64,000 nt of DNA from Phycicoccus avicenniae (GTDB lineage Bacteria; Actinomycetota; Actinomycetes; Actinomycetales; Dermatophilaceae). Each line of letters opens with the position of its first letter. The first letter of the stretch is position 1. The DNA is taken from assembly GCF_018139485.1 (NCBI RefSeq), contig NZ_JAGSNF010000003.1, positions 357,524-421,523 of the forward strand. Direction: 5' to 3'. Below are positions 41,741 to 50,781 of the stretch, one piece after another. Made by a program: the position numbers and the translations under genes. The notes beneath the pieces are model-generated. The model did no database searches. It saw nothing but the letters and a program-made list of their open reading frames with translations, and was not told the origin of the DNA.

Positions 41741-43905
41741 GACCCGTCCCCGTCGAGCACGGCCGAGAGGTCGTAGGACACCGGCTCGTCGAGCTGGTCG
41801 TAGGTGCAGTCGGCGGGATCCTTGTCCGGGCGCCACCGGACGAACTGGGCGGTGTGCCGGAAGCGGACCCCCTCCATGTGGTCGTAGCGGACCTCGACGA
41901 CCCGCTCCGGGCGCAGCGGGGTGAACGACAGGTCCTTGCCCGCGGCCCACCGGCTGCCGGCCGACGACTGCGGGGTCCGGGACCCCTCCTCCTGCCGGGC
42001 CCATGCCCACGGGTGGTCGTCGAAGGTCGTGACGAGCGGCTGCAGCTCCTCGAAGAGCTCGCGGCGGCGGGCCATCGGGAAGGCGCCGATGACCCCGACC
42101 GACAGCAGCGACCCGTCGGCGTCGTGGATGCCGAGCAGGAGGGAGCCGACGACGTCCGGACCGGACTTGTGCGTGCGGTACCCGGCGACGACGCAGTCGG
42201 CGGTGCGCTCGTGCTTGATCTTGAGCATGGTGCGCTTGTCCGGCTCGTAGCGGCCGTCGACCGGCTTGGCGACGAGACCGTCGAGCCCGGCGCCCTCGAA
42301 GGCGGTGAACCACTCGCGGGCGACCTCGGGGTCGCGGGTCGCGGGGGTGAGGTGGACCGGGGCCTCGGCGACGGCCAGCGCCTCCTCGAGCAGCGCGCGT
42401 CGCTCGGCGAACGGGCGTCCGGTGAGGTCCTCGTCGCCGAGGGCCAGCAGGTCGAAGGCGACGAAGCGGGCCGGGGTCTCCTGAGCCAGCTTCCGCACGC
42501 GGCTGGCGGCCGGGTGGATCCGCTGGCTCAGCAGGTCGAAGTCGAGCCGGTCCTCGCCGGGGCGGACGACGACGATCTCGCCGTCGACGACGCAGCGCTC
42601 CGGCAGGTTGGCCAGGGCCGCCTCGACCACCTCGGGGAAGTATCGGGTCATCGGCTTCTCGTTGCGGCTGCCGATCTCGACCCGGTCGCCGGAGCGGAAG
42701 ACGATCGAGCGGAACCCGTCCCACTTCGGCTCGTAGACGACCTCGACGTCGGTGAGGGCCTTGGCCTGCAGCCCCTTGACGGGCTTGGCGAGCATCGGGG
42801 GCACCGGGGGCACGAGCGGCATCCCCCACTCCTCGCGCAGCGCGGCGTCCCGCTCGGCCTTCGGCGCCTCGTACTCGTCGTCGGCCTTGTCGGACCGGCG
42901 CTTCGAGGGCTGCACCCGGGGCGGCTCACCGGGCATCTTCGGGTAGTCCGGGGGGAAGTTCAGCTCGCCGAGCCCGCGCTCCTCGACGTCGCGGGTCCAC
43001 AGCGCGAGGGCTCCGCCGAGGTCGCCCACGGCGTCGTCGATCCCCTCCCAGGCGTCGCCGCGGTCCTCGACGACGTCCGGCACCGTGAGCACGGTGAAGT
43101 CGCCGGGGACGACGGTCGCGAGCTCGTCCCAGGTCACCGGCATCGACACCGGCGCCCCGGGCAGCGGCCGGGGGCTGTACGCACTGGCGATGGTGCGGTC
43201 GCGGCAGGCCTGGTTGAAGTCGACGAACACCCGCTCGCCCCGCTCCTCCTTCCACCAGGACGAGGTGACGAGGTCGGGCAGGCGCCGCTCGAGCTCGCGG
43301 GCGATCCCGATGACCCCGTGGCGCACCGCGAGGAACTCGTGCGCGGGTCGTACCCGCGCGTAGACGTGGACGCCCCGGTTGCCGCTCGTCTTGGCCCAGG
43401 CGGTGAGCCCGATCCCGGCCATCAGCTCGCGCAGCGCCTGCGCGGCCTCGACGGCGTCGGCGAACGTGCGTCCCGGCTGCGGGTCGAGGTCGATGCGCAG
43501 CTCGTCGGGGTCGTCGTTGTCGGCGGTGCGGACCGGCCAGGGGTGGAAGGTCACGGTGTTCATCTGGACGGCCCAGACGGCGGTGGCGACCTCGTCGACG
43601 ACGACCTGGTCGTGCTGTCGTCCGCTGGGGTACCGGCACCGCGTCGTGCGGACCCAGTCGGGCATGCCCTTGGGCGGGTTCTTCTGGTAGAACTCCTCGC
43701 CCTCGATGCCGTCGGGGAAGCGCTGGAGGGTGACGGGCCGGTCCCCGATGTGCCGCACCAGGGGGTCGCCGACCGCCATGACGTACCCCGCGAGGTCGCC
43801 CTTGGTGATCCCCGCGTCCGGCCACATCACCCGGTCGGGGCTGCTGAGCCGGACCTGCCGCACGCCCCCCGGACCCTCGACCTCGACGATCTGCGCATCC
43901 GCCAT
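41737..43905 (-). CDS. ligD: Two-domain LigD: polymerase/primase plus ATP-dependent DNA ligase
   Basis: 722-residue enzyme of non-homologous end joining. Order is polymerase domain first (about 1-300: GEEFYQKNPPKGMPDW, AKTSGNRGVHVYARV, catalytic RIDLDPQPG at about 137-145), then linker, then ATP ligase (motif I KWDG at about 391, VVDGEIVV, EGLVAK-like DGLVAKPVDG, and the OB fold WRWRPD-type end). The 3'-phosphoesterase domain found in M. tuberculosis and Pseudomonas LigD is absent. No ku gene is in the window. ATG at 43905. Confidence 0.92.
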   Translation of the reverse strand: MADAQIVEVEGPGGVRQVRLSSPDRVMWPDAGITKGDLAGYVMAVGDPLVRHIGDRPVTLQRFPDGIEGEEFYQKNPPKGMPDWVRTTRCRYPSGRQHDQVVVDEVATAVWAVQMNTVTFHPWPVRTADNDDPDELRIDLDPQPGRTFADAVEAAQALRELMAGIGLTAWAKTSGNRGVHVYARVRPAHEFLAVRHGVIGIARELERRLPDLVTSSWWKEERGERVFVDFNQACRDRTIASAYSPRPLPGAPVSMPVTWDELATVVPGDFTVLTVPDVVEDRGDAWEGIDDAVGDLGGALALWTRDVEERGLGELNFPPDYPKMPGEPPRVQPSKRRSDKADDEYEAPKAERDAALREEWGMPLVPPVPPMLAKPVKGLQAKALTDVEVVYEPKWDGFRSIVFRSGDRVEIGSRNEKPMTRYFPEVVEAALANLPERCVVDGEIVVVRPGEDRLDFDLLSQRIHPAASRVRKLAQETPARFVAFDLLALGDEDLTGRPFAERRALLEEALAVAEAPVHLTPATRDPEVAREWFTAFEGAGLDGLVAKPVDGRYEPDKRTMLKIKHERTADCVVAGYRTHKSGPDVVGSLLLGIHDADGSLLSVGVIGAFPMARRRELFEELQPLVTTFDDHPWAWARQEEGSRTPQSSAGSRWAAGKDLSFTPLRPERVVEVRYDHMEGVRFRHTAQFVRWRPDKDPADCTYDQLDEPVSYDLSAVLDGDGS

Positions 43906-44031
43906 GCGCCGAGCCTAGCCAGCCCCGGGGACACGACGACGCGACGACGCCGGACCTTGGTCCCTGGCGACGCGCGGGCGCGCCGACGAGGCTGGGAGGA
44001 CCCACCGGGAACGACCCCGAGGAGGCCGACC

Positions 44032-44910
44032 ATGAACACCACCACCCACCGCCCCGTCCTGCTCGGCACGGACGGCTGCGAGCACAGCACCGCCGCCCTG
44101 GAGTGGGCGGTCGCGGAAGCCGTCCGACGCGACCGCGACCTGCGGGTCCTCCACGCCGTCCCGGTCACCCTCGGGGGGATCCACGCCCTGCCGGCGATGG
44201 AGCACCAGGAGGCGCACGCCGAGCAGGTGGTGAGCGAGACAACCGAGCGGGCGCACCGGCTCGCGCCGGACCTCACGGTGACGACCGTGCGCCCCGTCGG
44301 GGACGCGGCCGCCTCCCTCGTCCACGAGTCGCGCACGGCCGACCTCGTCGTCGTGGGCGCGCGCGGTCGGGGAGCCGTCGCCGGCGCCTTCCTCGGGTCG
44401 ACGTCGCTGCACGTCGCGGGGCACGCGCACTGCCCCGTCGCCGTCGTCCGGCACCGTGCCGACGCCGACACCCCGCGCACGGCCGTCGTCGTCGGCGTCG
44501 ACGGCTCCGGGAACGCCGACGCCGCCCTCGGCGAGGCCTTCCGGCTCGCCGACGAACGCGGGATGCCGCTCGTCGTCGTGCACGGCTCGACGGCCGCCAC
44601 CGTCGGGACCCACCTGGCGGTCGTCGACTCGCCGGAGCTGCGCGAGCGCATCGCCGAGTACGAGCGGTCGAGCACGGAGCACGCGGTGGCCGGCTGGCGG
44701 CAGAAGTACCCCGGGGTGGACGTCGACGTGCGGGTCGTCGACGAGCACCCCGTCCTCGCCCTCACCGACGCGGCGGCGGACGCCGCGATCCTCGTCGTGG
44801 GCAGCCGCGGGCTCGGCGGGTTCGGCGGCCTCGTCCTCGGCTCGGTGGGGCAGGGCGTCCTGCACCGGGCGCAGTGCCCGGTGCTCGTGGTGCGCCCCGA
44901 GTCCGGCTGA
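44032..44910 (+). CDS. Tandem universal stress protein
   Basis: 292 residues with two USP domains. Each carries the ATP-binding G-x2-G-x9-G-S/T pattern: VVGARGRGAVAGAFLGSTS (about 105-123) and VVGSRGLGGFGGLVLGSVG (about 258-276). Comparable double USPs of mycobacteria bind ATP and act in dormancy. ATG at 44032 follows GAGGAGG with good spacing. Divergent from ligD with 126 bases between. The strong hairpin after the stop makes it a single-gene unit. Confidence 0.92.
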   Translation: MNTTTHRPVLLGTDGCEHSTAALEWAVAEAVRRDRDLRVLHAVPVTLGGIHALPAMEHQEAHAEQVVSETTERAHRLAPDLTVTTVRPVGDAAASLVHESRTADLVVVGARGRGAVAGAFLGSTSLHVAGHAHCPVAVVRHRADADTPRTAVVVGVDGSGNADAALGEAFRLADERGMPLVVVHGSTAATVGTHLAVVDSPELRERIAEYERSSTEHAVAGWRQKYPGVDVDVRVVDEHPVLALTDAAADAAILVVGSRGLGGFGGLVLGSVGQGVLHRAQCPVLVVRPESG

Positions 44911-44919
44911 GCCGGACCG

Positions 44920-44954
44920 CCGCGGCCCGCCGGGAACCTTCCGGCGGGCCGCGG
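44920..44954 (+). terminator. Terminator after the universal stress gene
   Basis: 14-bp perfect stem CCGCGGCCCGCCGG (44920-44933) with 44941-44954, 7-base loop, followed by TGTTGG. It lies between the USP and msrB genes. Confidence 0.75.
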
Positions 44955-44967
44955 TGTTGGACCCGGC

Positions 44968-45399
44968 ATGACGATGAAGCCGACCGACCGCCAGTACGCC
45001 GTGACCAAGTCGGACGAGCAGTGGCGCGAGACGCTCTCCCCCGCCGAGTACCAGGTGCTGCGCGAGGCCGGCACCGAGCGGCCGTTCGTCGGGGAGTACA
45101 CCGACACGACGACCGTGGGGACCTACTCGTGCCGGGCGTGCGGCGCCGAGCTGTTCACGTCCGGGACGAAGTTCGAGAGCCACTGCGGGTGGCCGTCGTT
45201 CTACACCCCGCTCGCCGGCGACTCGGTCGAGCTCATCGAGGACCGCACGCTCGGGATGGTCCGCACCGAGGTCCGGTGTGCCTCGTGCGGCAGCCACCTC
45301 GGCCACGTCTTCGAGGGCGAGGGCTACGACACCCCGACGGACCAGCGGTACTGCATCAACTCGATCAGCCTCACCCTCCACCCGGCCGACGGTTCCTGA
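44968..45399 (+). CDS. msrB: Peptide-methionine (R)-S-oxide reductase
   Basis: MsrB, 143 residues, repairs oxidised methionine. Two zinc CxxC pairs (SCRACG and RCASCG), the substrate block FESHCGWPSFY, HLGHVFEGEG and the catalytic Cys in RYCINSISL. Full length, cytoplasmic. ATG at 44968; a second ATG is two codons downstream. Convergent with gntP by nine bases. Confidence 0.96.
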   Translation: MTMKPTDRQYAVTKSDEQWRETLSPAEYQVLREAGTERPFVGEYTDTTTVGTYSCRACGAELFTSGTKFESHCGWPSFYTPLAGDSVELIEDRTLGMVRTEVRCASCGSHLGHVFEGEGYDTPTDQRYCINSISLTLHPADGS

Positions 45400-45408
45400 C
45401 CGGGTCGG

Positions 45409-46782
45409 TCACACGAGGACGAGGCTGAGCAGCCAGACGACGACGATCCCGGTGACGCCCTGCACGAGCGTCGCCGCGGTCTGCGCCCGGTAGGCCTGTG
45501 CGACGCTCATCCGGCTGAACTGGGTCACGACCCAGAAGTAGCTGTCGTTGGCGTGCGACACGGTCATCGCGCCCGCCCCGATCGCGAGGACGACGAGGGT
45601 ACGACCGAGGTCGCTGTCGTAGCCCAGGCTGCCGACGAGGGGCGCGACGAGGGCCGAGGTCGTGACGAGGGCGACGGTGCTCGAGCCCTGCGCGGACTTC
45701 AGCGCGGCGGCGACGAGGAAGGGCATGAAGATCCCCACGCCGAGCGCCGACAGGGAGCTCCCCAGGTAGTCGCCGAGGTCGGTCGCCTGGATGACGGCAC
45801 CGAACGCGCCACCCGCCCCCGTGATGAGCAGGATCGGCGCCGCCGCGGTGATCGCGGCCGCCACCTGCTCGGTGAAGGCACCGACCCCGCCGCGGCCGCG
45901 CAGCAGCGGGAGCGCGACGAGGACGCCGACGAGCAGTGCCATGACCGGTTCGCCGAGGAACGCGAGCCCGGTGTAGAGCACCCCGTCACCGAACGGCGCG
46001 GCGGGCAGCTCGGCCACCGACCCGAGCATGATGAGCAGGATGGGGACGAGGATCGGCGCGAACGACGCCCAGGCCCCGGGCAGCGGTCCGACGCTCTCGC
46101 GCACCTCGTCGAAGGCCTCCCGGCTCTCCTGCAGCCGCTCCTGGAGCCCGGCGGGGGCCTCGTCGCGGAAGCGGTTGGCCCAGAGCAGCCCGGCGCCGGC
46201 GGTCACCGCGGCGACCGGGGCGCCGAGGAGGATGACGAGGCCGAGCCGGTCGGCCATCCCGAGGTTGCCCGCGGCCGCGATCGGGCCGGGCGTCGGCGGG
46301 ACGAAGGTGTGCGTGGCGTAGAGCCCGGTGGCGAGGGCGACGGACATCGCGACCGGCGAGGTGCCGGCCCGTTTGGCGATCGACTCCTTGAGCGAGTTGA
46401 GGATGACGTACCCGGAGTCGCAGAACACCGGGATCGACACGAAGTAGCCGATGATCGAGATCGTCAGCGTCGGGAAGCGGTCCCCGAGCAGACGGATCAC
46501 GGTGTTCGCCATCGTCACCGCGGCCCCGGCCCGCTCGAGCATCACCCCGACGACGGTGCCGAGGACGATGACGAGGCCGATCCCGCCGAGGAGGTCGCCG
46601 AAGCCGTCGGCGACGACCGTGACGACGCCGTCGGTGTCCTCCCCGTCGACGAGCGGCAGGCCGAAGGCGACGCCCCCGACCAGGGCGGCCCCGAGCAGGG
46701 CCATGAACGGGTGGATCCGGAAGCGCGACGACGCGAGCACGAGCAGCGCGACGACGACGACGAGGACGACGAGGTCGGTCAT
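45409..46782 (-). CDS. GntP-family gluconate/organic acid permease
   Basis: 457-residue inner-membrane symporter with about 12-14 helices. Family blocks are RIHPFMALLGAALVGGVAFGLP, GFGDLLGGIGLVIVLGTVVGVMLERAGAA, IPVFCDSGYVILNSLKESIAKR, YATHTFVPPTPGPIAAAGNLG and AMTVSHANDSYFWVVTQFSRM. It imports gluconate or a related sugar acid with protons. No kinase or dehydrogenase for the substrate lies nearby. ATG at 46782. Confidence 0.93.
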   Translation of the reverse strand: MTDLVVLVVVVALLVLASSRFRIHPFMALLGAALVGGVAFGLPLVDGEDTDGVVTVVADGFGDLLGGIGLVIVLGTVVGVMLERAGAAVTMANTVIRLLGDRFPTLTISIIGYFVSIPVFCDSGYVILNSLKESIAKRAGTSPVAMSVALATGLYATHTFVPPTPGPIAAAGNLGMADRLGLVILLGAPVAAVTAGAGLLWANRFRDEAPAGLQERLQESREAFDEVRESVGPLPGAWASFAPILVPILLIMLGSVAELPAAPFGDGVLYTGLAFLGEPVMALLVGVLVALPLLRGRGGVGAFTEQVAAAITAAAPILLITGAGGAFGAVIQATDLGDYLGSSLSALGVGIFMPFLVAAALKSAQGSSTVALVTTSALVAPLVGSLGYDSDLGRTLVVLAIGAGAMTVSHANDSYFWVVTQFSRMSVAQAYRAQTAATLVQGVTGIVVVWLLSLVLV

Positions 46783-46845
46783 GGACGCACCCTCCCACCG
46801 CGGCGGGTGCTTCGGGGGCCTACGCCCGCAGCGCCTCCCGCAGCC

Positions 46846-47214
46846 CTACCAGGTGCCGCCGTCGTGTGACGGAGGCGTGCCCCGCGGCGCGCCCTCCGCG
46901 GTGCCGTCGGGGTCCTCCCCCTCCTCGACGAGCCGGCGCGCCTCGTCCCGCTCCTGCGGGCTCATCTCCCGGAAGCGGTCCCACCCGCGGTCGGCGAGCG
47001 GTCCGACGAACCGGGAGAACCCGTCCTCCCGGGCGACGTCGCGCAGCGAGGCCCGTCCCTCGAGGACGGCCGTGAGCCGCTCCCGGACCCTCGGGTCGGC
47101 CTGGTCGCGGAGGGTCTCGAGCGACAGCCGCAGCTGGCGTTGCAGGGCCGCGTTCCCGGTGAGGCCGGGCAGGAGCGGCCGGTCGTCGCCGGGCGGGGTC
47201 GTGGGCTCGCTCAT
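46846..47214 (-). CDS. Small acidic protein of the WXG100-like operon
   Basis: 122 residues, unrecognised. Predicted mostly helical and soluble: NAALQRQLRLSLETLRDQ, VRERLTAVLEGRASLRDVAR, EMSPQERDEARRLVEEG, with a Gly/Pro-rich tail ending PPSHDGGTW. No signal peptide or membrane helix. ATG overlaps the stop of the preceding WXG100-like gene (ATGA). It could be a chaperone or immunity partner for the secreted-type protein, but nothing in it proves this. Confidence 0.7.
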   Translation of the reverse strand: MSEPTTPPGDDRPLLPGLTGNAALQRQLRLSLETLRDQADPRVRERLTAVLEGRASLRDVAREDGFSRFVGPLADRGWDRFREMSPQERDEARRLVEEGEDPDGTAEGAPRGTPPSHDGGTW

Positions 47215-47963
47215 CCGACGGCCTTGTTGTCGTAGTCCCCGGAGGGCAGGGTCATGTCGACCGACTCCGCGATGGCCCCGCTCAACGTCGCGATGACACC
47301 GATGGTGCCGTTGGCGATCTGGAAGGCGAGGTCGATGGCGTCGACGACGAGCTTGATCTTGGCGACGGCGGCGACGATGGCCGCCGCGGCCGCGCCGCCC
47401 CCGACGAGCCCGCCGACGACCGTCCACGACGACGCGGCCGCCGCCGCGAGGGCGACCGCGGCGGTGAGCACCAGGTCGAAGACGACGGAGACGCCGTCCT
47501 CGACGGCGATCCCGCACTCGTAGACCCCGAAGGCCACCTCGTTGCAGTCGTCGGCGAGCGAGTCCAGCGTCGTCTTGAGCGACCGCAGCTCCGCCGAGAC
47601 ACCGGCGAAGTACGTGCTCATCGCGTCGGCCGCGGTCCCCGTCCAGCCCCCGAGGGCGAGGGACACGCTGGAGTCGAGCGAGCCCGCGTAGGAGTCGCAG
47701 AACCCGCCGAGGTTGCGCAGGGCCGAGGAGACCTTCGTGACGTCCTTCCAGTCCCCGGCGAGCATCTCGCTCCAGGCGTTCGGGATGTCGTCGCCCCCCA
47801 TCTCCTCCCACGCCGCGAGGGCCATCGACCCCAGGGAGGGGATCTTCGAGCGGGCGTTGATGATCGCCTCCCACTCGTCGGGGATGGCGTCCTCCGGCGT
47901 CGGCTCGAAGAGCCAGCCGCTCGGGGCGTAGCCGCCGCCACCGCTGTCGGGCTTGAGCGCCAT
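47211..47963 (-). CDS. WXG100-like protein with hydrophobic C-terminal half
   Basis: 250 residues. The N-terminal ~130 residues form a helical hairpin with a W-x-G turn (LALGGWTGTAADAMSTYFAG) as in type VII secretion substrates. The second half is strongly hydrophobic and Ala/Gly-rich (VVFDLVLTAAVALAAAAASSW, VVGGLVGGGAAAAAIVAAVAK, LAFQIANGTIGVIATLSGAIA), long enough for two to three membrane passes. Two Cys pairs may form disulfides. ATG at 47963 overlaps the upstream stop; GTG at 47966 is the alternative. No toxin catalytic motif seen. Confidence 0.7.
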   Translation of the reverse strand: MALKPDSGGGGYAPSGWLFEPTPEDAIPDEWEAIINARSKIPSLGSMALAAWEEMGGDDIPNAWSEMLAGDWKDVTKVSSALRNLGGFCDSYAGSLDSSVSLALGGWTGTAADAMSTYFAGVSAELRSLKTTLDSLADDCNEVAFGVYECGIAVEDGVSVVFDLVLTAAVALAAAAASSWTVVGGLVGGGAAAAAIVAAVAKIKLVVDAIDLAFQIANGTIGVIATLSGAIAESVDMTLPSGDYDNKAVG

Positions 47964-48313
47964 CACCGGCTCCAGTACGTCGAGTCGAGCTCCTGCGCGG
48001 TCTGCGCGTCGAGCGAGCGGTAGGTGTCGCGGGAGGCGCGGATCTCGCTCGCCGCGCGTCCGGCGATCTGGCCGAGGCGGCGGAAGAGCCGCTCGAGGTC
48101 GTCGTCGACGTGGATCGTCGCGTCGCCGAGCCGGGCCATGAGCCCTCCGCCGGTGACCCGGACGTCGGCGTGGCTCAGCGCGTACGAGCGCGCGTTGTCG
48201 GCGTCCGTCTCGAGCTCGTCGAGCGCCTTCGCGAACGTCGCGAGCGACTGCGGCTGCACCGAGAACCGCTCCCCGCTACCGGACCCCCGTCCGCCCTCCG
48301 TTGCCCGTGCCAC
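47963..48313 (-). CDS. EspC/WXG100-like small helical protein
   Basis: 116 residues resembling EspC-type (T7SS-associated) proteins: FSVQPQSLATFAKALDELETDADNAR, then VTGGGLMARLGDATIHVDDDLERLFRRLGQIAGRAASEIRASRDTYRSLDAQTAQELD, two long amphipathic helices with a Gly break. No signal peptide. First gene of a three-gene operon; GTG at 48313 follows GAGGGGAG. No ESX core genes (eccB-E, mycP) are in the window, so its secretion route is unknown. Confidence 0.7.
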   Translation of the reverse strand: MARATEGGRGSGSGERFSVQPQSLATFAKALDELETDADNARSYALSHADVRVTGGGLMARLGDATIHVDDDLERLFRRLGQIAGRAASEIRASRDTYRSLDAQTAQELDSTYWSR

Positions 48314-48418
48314 GTCTGCTCCCCTCGTCGTCGGCCACCACGGTGGTGGTCGGCGCCATCCTCGCAGCCGGGAGGGGTGTCGCACATGGGGAGCGGTCCC
48401 CGTCGGCCGTTCGGCCGG

Positions 48419-49066
48419 TCAGACGTGATGCCCGGCGAGCAGCGCGACGGCCTGGGCCCGGCGCTCGAGCCCCAGCTTGGCGAGGATCGAGGTCATGTAG
48501 TTCTTCACGGTCTTCTCCGACAGGTACAGGCGCGTGCCGATCTCCCGGTTCGTCAGGCCCTCGGCGACCCCCGCGAGCACCCGGCGCTCCTGGGGCGTCA
48601 GCGCCGCGAGCCGCGGGTCCTCGGGTGGCTCCCAGTCGTGGCGCAGCCGGTCGACGAGGTCGGGCGAGAGCCGGTTCGCCCCGGCCGCGGCGCGGCGCAC
48701 CGCACCGACGAGGTCGGCGCCGCGCACGTCCTTCAGGACGTAGTCGGCGGCCCCCGCCGCCACCGCCGCGGCGAGGGCGTCCGCGTCGTCGTAGGAGGTG
48801 AGGACGAGCCCGGCGATCGACGGGTCGACGGCCCGGACGCGTCGACACACGTCCGGGCCGGACCCGTCGGGCAGCCGCGCGTCGAGGACCATGACGTCCG
48901 GCCGCAGCGCCGGGATGCGGTGGACGGCGTCCTCGGCCGAGCCGGACTCGCCGACGACGACGACGTCGGGCTCGGACTCCAGGAGGTCGATGACGCCCCG
49001 GCGGACGAGCTCGTGGTCGTCGAGCAGGAAGACCCGGATCACCGTGGCGCTCACCTCGTGCGTCAT
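48419..49066 (-). CDS. NarL/LuxR-family response regulator (DevR-like)
   Basis: 215-residue regulator. Receiver domain with acidic DD at 16-17, phosphoacceptor Asp62 in VLDARLPDG, Thr90-region LVLTSYDD and Lys112 in YVLKDV; LuxR-type helix-turn-helix at about 148-213 (LTPQERRVLAGVAEGLTNREIGTRLYLSEKTVKNYMTSILAKL). Close in layout to mycobacterial DevR/DosR. Its partner kinase gene lies 145 bases upstream on the same strand. ATG at 49066. Targets not known; the neighbouring universal stress gene would be a natural candidate. Confidence 0.9.
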   Translation of the reverse strand: MTHEVSATVIRVFLLDDHELVRRGVIDLLESEPDVVVVGESGSAEDAVHRIPALRPDVMVLDARLPDGSGPDVCRRVRAVDPSIAGLVLTSYDDADALAAAVAAGAADYVLKDVRGADLVGAVRRAAAGANRLSPDLVDRLRHDWEPPEDPRLAALTPQERRVLAGVAEGLTNREIGTRLYLSEKTVKNYMTSILAKLGLERRAQAVALLAGHHV

Positions 49067-49211
49067 CGTCGTCCGGGCCTTCGTGGAGGCGACGGGACCG
49101 GCGCGGGTGCCGGCCGCCCTGCTCGGCCGCTCCCTCCGGGCCGGTCCCGTCGTCTCCGGTGCAAGCATCGGGCCCCGGGGCGCGGCCCGGACAGGGACCT
49201 TGGTCCCGTCC

Positions 49212-50723
49212 TCATCGGGGCACCCGCCACGAGAGCGCGGACCCGCCGCCAGCGGCCGGTCCGGCGTCCAGCCGTCCCCCGCGACGCTCCGCCCGCCGGG
49301 TGAGGTTGACCAGCCCCGACCGCGGCCCGGTGCCCGCCATGCCCCTGCCGTCGTCGACGACCTCGACGAGCACCTCGTCCCCGACGAGCACGCGCACCGC
49401 GACGTGCCGCGCGCCGGCGTGGCGGGCGACGTTGCTCATCGCCTCGCGAACGACCGCGAGCACGTCGGCCGCGAGGTCGTCCGGCAGGCCGGCGAGGTCC
49501 CCCTCGAGCGTGAGGGTCGGCGCCTGCGGCAGCACGCCCGCGGTCGCGGTGACGACGTCGCCGAGGGCCGAGCGCAGCCCGGCGCCGGTGATGTCCCGGT
49601 GCAGCCCGAAGATCGTGTGCCGGATGTCCCGGATCACGGCGTCGACCTCGTCGACCGCGGCCTCGAGCCGGTCCCGGACCGAGGCGTCGCGCTCGAGCCG
49701 CGCGGTGGACTGCAGGGCCAGGCCGGTCGCGAAGAGCCGCTGGATGACGTGGTCGTGCATGTCGCGGGCGATCCGGTCGTGGTCCTCGACGCGTTCCAGG
49801 CGCGCCTGCTCGCGCTGGGCGGCGGCCGCGGTGAGCCCGACCGAGAGCCGGTGGGCGAAGTCGGCGAGCGGCGGCTCCGGGGCGCCGGGCGCGACGACCA
49901 CCCCGTCGACGACGAGGAGCCCCACCTCCTCGTCGACCCCGAGCAGCTCGACCCGGGCGGTCTCCGGGGCGACGTCGTCGACGACCTCTCCGGGGGCGGG
50001 GACGACCTCGCCGGCGGAGGCGACGACGACGGTCCGCCCGCCGGTGCGCCGCACGACGAGGCACGAGCGGGCCGCGGTGAGCCGGTGGACGACGTCGGCG
50101 ACGTCGGCGAGCACCTCGTCGGCGGACCGGCCCCCGAGCAGCTCCAGGACGAGGTCGCGGACCGCCTCGGACCACGCGTGCGCGGACCGGCTGCTCTCGT
50201 AGAGCCGCGCGTGGTCGATGGCGACGCCGGCGACCGCGGCCAGGGCGACGACGGACGCCTCGTCGTCGGCGTCGAAGTCCGCCCCCGACTCCTTGTCGGT
50301 GAGGTAGAGGTTGCCGAACACCTCGTCCCGGACGCGGACGGGCGCCCCGAGGAAGCGCGTCATCGTCGGGTGACCCGGGGGGAAGCCGTGCGCGAGCGGG
50401 TGGTCGGCGATCGAGGGGACCCGCTGCGGACCCCGGGTCTCGATGACGAGCCCGAGGAGGCCGTAGCCGTGGGGCAGGTCACCGATCGCGCGGCGCTGCT
50501 CGTCGCTGACGCCCGCCGTCACGAAGTCGACGAGCCGCTCCCCGGAGTCGTCGAGCACCCCGAGGGCCCCGTACCGCGCGCCGACGAGCCGGCAGGCGGC
50601 GTCGACGATGCGACGCAGCACGGCGTGCAGGTCCAGGTCGGTGCCGATCGCCACCACGGCGTCCATCAGCGCACCGCGCCCGGCCACCGTGACGGTCTCC
50701 GGCACCACCGGGTCGCGCGTCAC
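49212..50723 (-). CDS. GAF-domain histidine kinase (DevS/DosT-like)
   Basis: 503-residue soluble sensor kinase. GAF-A (about 20-175) with GARYGALGVLDDSGERL, IGDLPHGYGLLGLVI and HPTMTRFLGAPVRVRDEVFGNLYLTDK; the second GAF region (about 180-310) is degenerate. HisKA_3 phospho-His in RIARDMHDHVIQRLF (about 322), then HATPase_c with VREAMSNVARHA and DDGRGM. The GAF-A layout is that of DevS/DosT, where a His binds haem; His118 in GHPTM is a possible counterpart, unproven. GTG start. Operon with the response regulator. Confidence 0.9.
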   Translation of the reverse strand: MTRDPVVPETVTVAGRGALMDAVVAIGTDLDLHAVLRRIVDAACRLVGARYGALGVLDDSGERLVDFVTAGVSDEQRRAIGDLPHGYGLLGLVIETRGPQRVPSIADHPLAHGFPPGHPTMTRFLGAPVRVRDEVFGNLYLTDKESGADFDADDEASVVALAAVAGVAIDHARLYESSRSAHAWSEAVRDLVLELLGGRSADEVLADVADVVHRLTAARSCLVVRRTGGRTVVVASAGEVVPAPGEVVDDVAPETARVELLGVDEEVGLLVVDGVVVAPGAPEPPLADFAHRLSVGLTAAAAQREQARLERVEDHDRIARDMHDHVIQRLFATGLALQSTARLERDASVRDRLEAAVDEVDAVIRDIRHTIFGLHRDITGAGLRSALGDVVTATAGVLPQAPTLTLEGDLAGLPDDLAADVLAVVREAMSNVARHAGARHVAVRVLVGDEVLVEVVDDGRGMAGTGPRSGLVNLTRRAERRGGRLDAGPAAGGGSALSWRVPR

Positions 50724-50781
50724 CTACCGAGCGTAGTGCGCGACCCGTCCGGGGGTCACGCCCTCGGCGGGGTGCGGTGGG

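Noticed and set aside
41854..44031. Upstream part of a 1018-codon plus-strand frame
   Set aside because: Antisense to ligD; only the last 293 codons from ATG 44032 are the universal stress protein.
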